DNA of 64,000 bases from Clonostachys chloroleuca (Eukaryota > Ascomycota > Sordariomycetes > Hypocreales > Bionectriaceae). Position 1 is the stretch's first letter; each line of letters begins with the position of its first letter. Below the pieces are notes generated by a model. That model had not been told where the DNA came from, did no database searches, and saw only the letters and a list, made by a program, of their open reading frames with translations. This document shows positions 57,652 through 64,000 of this stretch, piece by piece. Where the stretch lies: the NCBI GenBank assembly GCA_037952775.1, contig JBANAY010000003.1, forward strand, positions 13,702,001 to 13,766,000. Direction: 5' to 3'. The position numbers were made by a program, and so were the translations under genes.

Positions 57652-59467
57652 TCAATCCCCCCCACGGAGTTCCTCGCCTGCCAATTCTACTTTCCCAGGT
57701 ACGGTTGCGCCTCTTCCCGAAAGCGAACCCATGTCAGTCTTTCTCTTTTTCTGATTTTGATCCACCGAATCCGATTGAACAGAAACAGTGAGCCTCTTCC
57801 GGCTTTGTGGTGTGGATGAAGCCAGGGCGATTGCAGCATCCAAACGATAAAGACTGCTTGTATGCTTGATGGGAGTCATACCTTCGAAGACCCTCCTTGC
57901 TTAGGACAGTGCTAGATCTTCATTACATCGTTTCCTCTTTTTCGGTCTCAATCCTGAAAGAGCCTTCGAGATACTACCCTCACTGATAAGGAAGGTTAGT
58001 ATCGACACAGTAGTCGGGGTATAGGTTGAAACTTACCTAATGTCAAGCTTGTATTCCTTCTTCAGAAATATCCGTATATCACGACGTTTCTCAGCACAGA
58101 GGCTCTTCAATATGGGTATCATCTCCTTCGAGACGGTCTGCCGGGCATCTAGCTTATGAATCCCTAGCGGTTTTAATTCTTCCAGGCCCCGGTTTGCTAG
58201 TAAATGGTCGTGTAGTTGTCTAACTGTTCCATGATCCTTACGGTGTAATTGCCGTATAACTCCTGGGTACTTGTCCGACACGGTGTATTTTGGACGGGGC
58301 GTATTCCATTTCTTCAGATGCAACTGATAACCAACTTCGCTATGTAGAAGATGGTCAGAATGATAAAGAATCCGCTTATTAATGTGAATACTCACGAGGC
58401 AAAAAAATTATGTTCGTCTTCCATACATCGCTGTATATCGGGATAGGATAGACCTAAACCATAATAACCTTCGATTGCATCTTTGTTTGATAACCAACTT
58501 TGTTCAGTGGGGGGCTTATGCCTTTCGAAGTTTTCGGGTAAGGATGAAAAGAGATGCTGAGGAGGGTCTAACTCCAGGCTCTGGTCAGCTAGGCATGCTG
58601 GACTATCATCTTCTTCCTCACGTTCTCTGTCGGCGTGTTCTTTTTCGTGTTTCCTGAGCATTGAGATCCTTTGAAAATCTTTCCCGCAGTAGCGACATTC
58701 ATGTTTTTTTTTTATACCATGATATAATTTTCTATGCCTTTGCCTTTCGTTTGCTGAAAAAAAGCGTTTTGGACACTCGGTGCATGGAAATGGCTTGAAA
58801 TCATCGTGTCTTCTCTTGTGGCTTAGGAAATTCGCGTGTCGGGCAAAACTCTTCCCGCAGCTGTTGCACACAAATGGCATCGGCGCGCCATGTTCATTCA
58901 CGGCGTGTACCACCAGCTCCTTTCTCGCCTCAAATTTCGTTTTACATATCGTGCAAATAAGTTTCCAGCCTCGGGGGGGACACCGTATGCCTCTAGGTTA
59001 TCGATGCACGCGTCTGCCGGGATTTTTGACTTGGATGGCAATTCCTTGGTATGTGAGGTCCCAACGGCGTCGGCGCTGGGCTGGGAATGATTCTCACTAG
59101 CTTTCTCAGAACCAGTTGAGTCGACCGTCGGGAGCGTAGTTGGGTGTTGAGGAGGGCTGGGTCCCACATCGTCTCCATTGTCGCCTTCGTTACCACTGTC
59201 ACTGCTGTCCTCGGAATACCCGTCAGGACACCCATCTATCTCATCTAACGATGGTATCCCTCCATAAACCTCGGCCAGCTGCAATAGCTTTCTTTGACAG
59301 TCCGCTGTTGTTCTTTTTAGGGCTGATGCAACCCGGCTGACATTGCTAGTGCCTGCTCTCATCAGGATCTTTTCTTCATCTTCTGTCCACGGGAGACTTT
59401 GATTAGAAGCCGCTTCTCGTGGCGTTCTGTGTTTGTCGTCTTGTTGAATTTCGCCCGCCATCCCCAA
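57652..59467 (-). CDS. SANT plus C2H2 plus Clr5-like protein, about 550 residues
   Basis: From 59467: a SANT/Myb-like segment (LPWTEDEEKILMRAGTSNVS, RVASALKRTTADCQRKL), then an acidic Ser/Pro linker. One extra base in a C7 run (58973-58979) is needed to enter GWKLICTICKTKFEARKELV. Next come C2H2 fingers (FVCNSCGKSFARHANFLSHK, FPCTECPKRFFSANERQRHR, HECRYCGKDFQRISMLRKHE). Then a Clr5-like module reads IEGYYGLGLSYPDIQRCMED, EHNFFA, a phase-2 intron (58340-58395), EVGYQLHLKKWNTPR. A second, weaker copy (LKSLCAEKRRDIRIFLKKEY, KLDI, phase-2 intron 57983-58036, SEGSISKALSGLRPKKR) follows. A 45-nt intron (57882-57926) gives a basic C-terminal exon ending at 57652; otherwise TAA at 57901. With one base added, all phases agree. 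Likely a nuclear DNA-binding regulator. Confidence 0.65.
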
Positions 59468-59469
59468 AT

Positions 59470-60290
59470 TCCGAACATCCTATGATAGCTCTGCTCACTA
59501 GGGATATTAGTATGGTGTAGTTAACAGGTCACGAGGAGCAAGTTATTCCAAAGCTTTTGATGTAGTAGTGGTAGAGTATGGCGAGAACTCCATGTTCGCC
59601 ACCAGACAACAATAATGGTATCCGCAATCATGTCGTTTCAGCTGGCATTGGCCGTCGCGGCCGTCTTCCCAACCTACTTACATGGTTGTTACATTAACTG
59701 ACTATCAGTCCGAGCCCCTGCAAGGTACTCGGCTAGGGTGCCGGTATGAGGTCCCTTGTAAGGTACATGGTATACACTTACCAGGGTGGATGAATCGCGT
59801 CATCTGCGGAGTCTGCAGAGGTACATAGGCCTCGTTCCCCTCCTCGATCTACCTCAGGTAACACCAACAAGAGCGTAAGGCGGGGCAAGGAACACACCAT
59901 GCAACAGCTCTTCTCTGGGGCTGAACATTGAGCTGGTACCCCTCTCTCTAGCCGAATATCTCACGCGCTAGGGTACAACGAAAGCAGAGTGTTTTGCACG
60001 GAAAGGCTTAGTAAGAGTTATGATATTCTAAGCTAAATCAACCTATTTGTGCAACCCTGACCCGGCGCTCAGGCTTACTGGGGGGAGGGGGACCCTTCCG
60101 GCCGAGACGGGCGTTGGCTCTTTCTCAGTAACATGAGAATTTATTTGCATTACGCCACCACTCGAAAACATGATTTTTTTCCAATGCAACTCGTACTAAG
60201 CGGCCTACCTCTATCTATTTGTAGTGGGATTTCGTTTTCAACTTAGCATCACCTGCTGATACCTCTTTGCCCCGGCCTTCTGACAACCAC
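59470..60290. other. No gene seen
   Basis: GC-richer intergenic stretch; no frame with coding character. Probable divergent promoters at both ends. Confidence 0.4.
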
Positions 60291-60294
60291 CGCC

Positions 60295-61187
60295 ATGGAC
60301 TGCAAAGGGGCCTTCATAGTGGAAGCTCATAATACCCAACCGGATAAAACCCCCCAGGGGCCTGAGAGTTGGTATGCTCAACAACAAGGCCAGTCCGAAT
60401 TAGTTCAACTCTACCCTAAGCTTGGGGATCACCAAGATATTCAAGGACTCTGCTATTCTACCCAGGACACAACCCCCCAATTCCCGCATGTATGCAAAGC
60501 TATCGTAGAGTAGGTCGGCCAGCACTCTGTTTCTGGATTTAACTTGAGGGGCTGATACAAATACAGCGTAATTGTTATCCACGGTCTTGGGACGACACCT
60601 GCTTCTTACATTTGGAAGCCATCTAGCGAAGCGGAGCCTAGAGGAGCACATTGGCTCCAAGACCCGGAAATGCTGCCGGCCGCGATTCCGAACTCAAGAA
60701 TATTCACCTACGAGTGGAACTCTGGGTTTGATCAGAATGCGGCTATGAAGAATATGGCAGAGCATGCCGATGAGTTGCTAAGACAACTGTATAAGTTGAG
60801 GACCGCACACGATTCAACGGGCCTAGTATTATCTTAACCCTATCATAGCCTTATTAAGTTAAAGCTGATTGTTAATAGGACGGCGAAACTCGGCCTGTTA
60901 TATTTATTGCTGCTTGCTTTGGAGGACTGCTGCTGCTTAAAGTATTAATGGTTCTCCTATATTTATATGTATCATTCACTAATATATAGGCGCTCTCTCA
61001 GGCTATGGCTGAAGAATCTCAGTCCCCGTTCCCATACTCTCTAATTCCGCTGCAAACAGCAGGTGCTATTTTCATGGGCACCCCGTTTTTGGGTAGTCAC
61101 ACTACACTGTACGAAACATGCAACTTGCGGATGCGTATAGAGCAAAACAGATTGGATAATAATCCCCAACCCTGCCCCGATGTCTAG
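60295..61187 (+). CDS. NLR-type alpha/beta hydrolase, truncated, 244 residues
   Basis: Exons 60295-60509, 60567-60825, 60879-60941 and 60990-61187; introns of 57, 53 and 48 nt with consistent phases. The product has an N-terminal linker, then VIVIHGLGTTPASYIWKPSS, GAHWLQDPEMLPAAIPNSRI, FTYEW, then RPVIFIAACFGGLLLLKAL and TAGAIFMGTPFLGS. This is the SesB-like (DUF676/lipase-fold) domain that stands at the N-terminus of many fungal NLR and related heterokaryon-incompatibility proteins. The nucleophile elbow is A-C-F-G-G. The frame ends at TAG 61185, before the usual acid/His part and before any NACHT/NB-ARC. A downstream frame (61288-61578, LLVSEEVRRLEHE) may be a remnant of the missing part. 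Possibly truncated. Confidence 0.65.
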
Positions 61188-61287
61188 AATTCGGTCACAG
61201 TTTTCGATGGATGTTAGGCATGGGCGATGTCCTAAAAGGTTCTCTAAGATGGTTCTCTAAGATGGAGAAGAAAAACATTGGCATCGA

Positions 61288-61578
61288 ATGTGGAAGATAA
61301 CGTTTCTAAATCTCCCGGCACCAAGGCCATATCTTGATGTTTGTGCAGGGCTTTGGATATCAATTGGTTTTGAGTACTGGAGTGAACGAGGATGCTTATT
61401 AGTTTCGGAGGAAGTCCGCCGGCTTGAACATGAGACTACACCGAATCACAATCTGGAAGTGTTGAAGAATGCGCCCGAGGCAGCAGCCCTCCATAAGATC
61501 ATACTGAGTTGGATTCTGAACGAATTATGGGATCAGCGCCATTTTCCTGAACCAAGGCCTCTCTCTCTTGATGATTAG
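61288..61578 (+). pseudogene. Possible remnant of the hydrolase C-terminus
   Basis: An open frame with GCLLVSEEVRRLEHETTPNH and AAALHKIILSWILNELW. Hydrolases of this type have a V-x-E-x-S/A region and a catalytic His in this part, so it may be the detached end of the gene at 60295. It is separated from that gene by stops. Confidence 0.3.
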
Positions 61579-61689
61579 ATCCATGAAAGTTCTGAATACA
61601 TTTGTATTTCTCTTCTAATTGCACGAGACTAGTGATTCATTATTATCGTGATCCTCAGCCATCCGAGGGAGAGAATTCTCTTCTGTATA

Positions 61690-62301
61690 TTAGGTTTCGC
61701 TGGCAGTGTTCTCCGCAATAAGCGCGAGGAACTCTGCTAGATTATTCATTCCCATAGCTTGAGCATATTCAGCATAGCTTCTGCCCATGACTTTGCGGTT
61801 AGGATTAGCTCCTAATTTTATCAACTTCTTTATGCTTTGTGCTGCAACAAACTCCGGCTTTGCACCCAATGCGAAGAATATCGGGGTCGCTCCGGATGGA
61901 TCCTCAACGTTTGGATCGAGGTTAGCAACGAGGTCTTCCATATTATCGAGATGGCCGCGATAAGCTGCACTGTGAAGTGCATTGATGGTATCGTGTGAGT
62001 CTACGCGGCATCCTTTCGAAAGGAGCCAGGCCACCAGGCGAAATTGATTAAAGAAGCCGGCGATACTGAGTGCTTGTGCAGCCTCTGCGGAGTCCAGGTT
62101 CCCGAGAAGAGCCATAGTCAGATCCAGGTTCCCAGAACAGGCCGCGTAGTTCAGAGAAGTGAGCTCAAGGCCTATCTCTGGAGTCCCTTTAAACACTGGA
62201 CCAGTGGCGTCTTGTGTAAAACATAATACAGGACAGATCCATGAAGAAACTTGGACGATGTGCTTCTGCTGACTGTAGAAATAGAGCATCTTGAGTGTCA
62301 T
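61690..62301 (-). CDS. Ankyrin-repeat protein
   Basis: A 203-codon frame. Ankyrin repeats are visible as LNYAACSGNLDLTMALLGN, FRLVAWLLSKGCRV, ALHSAAYRGHLDNMEDLV, DPSGATPIFFAL..KP, and IKKLIKLGANPNRKVMGRSY. The N-terminal 35 residues before GTPEIGLELT do not look like ankyrin and the true start may lie in an upstream exon (62301-62401 has another open frame). It faces the hydrolase gene (tail to tail). A binding/scaffold role is likely; specific function unknown. Confidence 0.65.
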   Translation of the reverse strand: MTLKMLYFYSQQKHIVQVSSWICPVLCFTQDATGPVFKGTPEIGLELTSLNYAACSGNLDLTMALLGNLDSAEAAQALSIAGFFNQFRLVAWLLSKGCRVDSHDTINALHSAAYRGHLDNMEDLVANLDPNVEDPSGATPIFFALGAKPEFVAAQSIKKLIKLGANPNRKVMGRSYAEYAQAMGMNNLAEFLALIAENTASET

Positions 62302-62409
62302 GTTGAATTGTTGAAGAAGAGGGGTGATTAGAGACTGCGTTAATATGAAACCCCATGCACTGAGGGCATGGCATATCGCTGCCTTGAGATCGCATGATCA
62401 TACACGTAT

Positions 62410-63105
62410 AGCGATCCTATGAAATAGATTAGTATAGGCAACCTTTACAGGAAGGAAATATCTAACCATAGTCGACGGCATATAGTGCTATAAAAGATGA
62501 AGTCTAATGTCTGGTCCGAAGCAGGAGAAGGCGATACCTTATATAGATAGAATCAGTGCTAAAAATAGTCTCAGCCGTGTTTCCAGCTTCAATTTCCTGC
62601 TACTTGTATTCATTTGGTGTCCATCAAAAAAACCTATGTAGACCTCCAGAAGTAGCAATCTTTTCATAACCTGGATTCAATCTTATACAGCCTTATTGTC
62701 GGCATGAAGGTATGCCATTTCAACGTTACTACGTAGCAGTTTGCCGTATATGCCTTTGAACTAGCCACTGGACAGTATATATATTAGGATGATAAAGAGC
62801 GAAGTTGAAACACTCGTCAGGTCTAATTTGCTCGTCCGTCCAGAGACAATTAATCGTCTAAGCAATCTGCCCGCCGTCCCAACAGAGTCTTCTACATCAG
62901 TCCCCCATGGCATCTAAGTCCTCCAGCCTCCTTTCCGAGATTATCTTATAAGGAACTGGGTCGAGATACTTCCCGGCAGCACTTCAAATAAGCCTTATGC
63001 TGCTCCCTAGGCCTATTCCAGAGTTAGTAAAACAATTTATTGTATGAGGTATAAGGGGACCCTACTAGGTAAACTGTATCCTATGAGGGAAATATTGGCG
63101 AGGCT
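62410..63105. other. No gene seen
   Basis: AT-rich intergenic DNA between the ankyrin and ABC genes; no coding frame. Confidence 0.4.
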
Positions 63106-63111
63106 GCCAGG

Positions 63112-64000
63112 TTAATCAAGGTCACCTGGCTGCTGCTCCGCTATGTGCGACCTCCAGGCCTTCGCGTAGTATGAATCATTGGCAAGAAGCTTCTCGTGTG
63201 TGCCGCGCTCGATAACTTGGCCATTTCTACCCAGCGCAATAATCTCATCTGCATTTCGGATATTGGATAGCCGATGACTGGAAGAATGAAGGTCAGAACA
63301 TCACTTGCTTCTGAATCAAACAGTAGAGAGAAGACTCACGCAATAATAATAATTGTCCGCTTAGAGAATTCAGTTGTGAGATTGCACCAAATACGAGCGT
63401 CGGTAAAAGAATCAAGCGCACTGGTACCCTCGTCTATCAAAATGATAGATGGATTCAGTAAGAAAAGGCGGGCTAGGCCTATACGTTGGCGTTCGCCACC
63501 CGAAAAGTTACTGTCAATAAGAGTAGTTAGTAGGTGTTCCATCTGAAGTTGGTATAGCATTGATCTCACGAGCCATTCTCTCCCATTGGCGTGTCAAATT
63601 TCTGTTCTTTGTTCATAATGACATCGAAGATTTCAGCCTGGCGACAGGCCCGATGAAGTTCCTCGGTCGTTGCATTAGGCATTGCATAGGTAATATTTTG
63701 TCCGACAGTGTCATTGAAGAAATATGGATTCTGCTCCATCCGCCCGATATTGGCGTGTAGCCTGCACATATATATCAATTAGTACTGCTCCATAGAGTTG
63801 AGGGTTAGTCCATCGTAACTTACGTCCTTTCCGTGACAGTATTGATATCTTGGCCATCGATAGTAATAGTACCTTCTCCTTCAAGTAACCTTTCCTGCCT
63901 CATCAGAAGTTCGAATAGTGTTGACTTCCCCATACCATTTGGCCCGACAATGCCTACCTTTCTACCGCCTTCGATATCAAGGTTAAGATTGGTTAGTACC
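63112..64000 (-). CDS. ABC transporter, C-terminal ATPase part (5' end outside window)
   Basis: Exons on the minus strand: 64000-63824 (continues beyond), 63761-63570, 63510-63340, 63277-63112. The introns are 62, 59 and 62 nt and all phases fit. It has Walker A GPNGMGKST, ITIDGQDINTVTERT, Q-loop-like GRMEQNPYFFNDTVGQNITY, signature NFSGGERQRIGLARLFLLNP (starting at an exon boundary), Walker B IILIDEG, D-loop SALDS, and H-loop HRLSNIRNADEI, ending ERGTHEKLLA. The final Glu in Walker B is present (DEG). Complete ATPase core; likely membrane exporter related to the broken ABC gene at 45.6 kb. Confidence 0.85.

Noticed and set aside
1..64000. tRNA or rRNA genes
   Set aside because: No A/B-box pair or 5S-like sequence was recognised by eye; a covariance-model scan would settle it.

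Overview
This is filamentous ascomycete DNA, most likely Eurotiales (Aspergillus/Penicillium type). The genes carry many short introns (45-75 nt) with GT..CTAAC/CTGAC..AG signals. The families are fungal: Zn2Cys6 clusters, Clr5-like domains, a fungal C2H2 regulator, DUF3295, 2EXR, a DUF7924-like relic, a LaeA-like methyltransferase relic and the proteasome activator Blm10. I saw no bacterial operons, tRNA, rRNA or CRISPR. Most of the window is gene-poor accessory DNA full of broken genes and dispersed repeats. The conserved core gene is blm10 (50.5-56.1 kb).

Layout. 0-4.4 kb: an edge exon, a decayed gene with a 12-bp minisatellite, and an orphan copy of a promoter. 4.4-11.5 kb: a Clr5-like gene, a repeat, a DUF7924-like relic, a Clr5-like plus Zn2Cys6 gene, and a C2H2 regulator read leftward with its duplicated promoter. 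12.4-15.7 kb: a frameshifted C2H2 gene, a 38-residue Cys protein, and repeat and asparaginase fragments. 17.5-20 kb: a tandem repeat and a Zn2Cys6 plus Clr5-like gene. 20.7-28.5 kb: repeat-family copies, a truncated secreted asparaginase, a zinc-cluster relic, a methyltransferase pseudogene, and the decayed left half of a segmental duplication whose intact half (DUF3295 gene) ends at 32.7 kb. 34.6-42.8 kb: hypothetical genes, a 14-bp minisatellite, a 12-bp minisatellite directly in front of a JmjC gene, and a small membrane protein. 43.7-48.1 kb: a broken 2EXR gene, an ABC half-transporter and a hydrolase fragment. 50.5-56.1 kb: blm10. 57.6-59.5 kb: a SANT plus C2H2 plus Clr5-like gene. 60.3-64 kb: a truncated NLR-type alpha/beta hydrolase, an ankyrin protein and a second ABC gene running off the edge.

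Two themes stand out. First, four genes carry a Clr5-like helix-turn-helix module combined with different DNA-binding domains (none, Zn2Cys6 before, Zn2Cys6 after, SANT plus C2H2). In every case, and in a second weaker module in one of them, the module is cut by a phase-2 intron at the same codon. Second, many intact genes or their promoters have a decayed partial copy elsewhere in the window. That points to repeated segmental duplication followed by decay, with many transitions between copies.

Splice models were built by eye from reading-frame continuity and splice consensus. Family names come from recognised motifs, not from searches.
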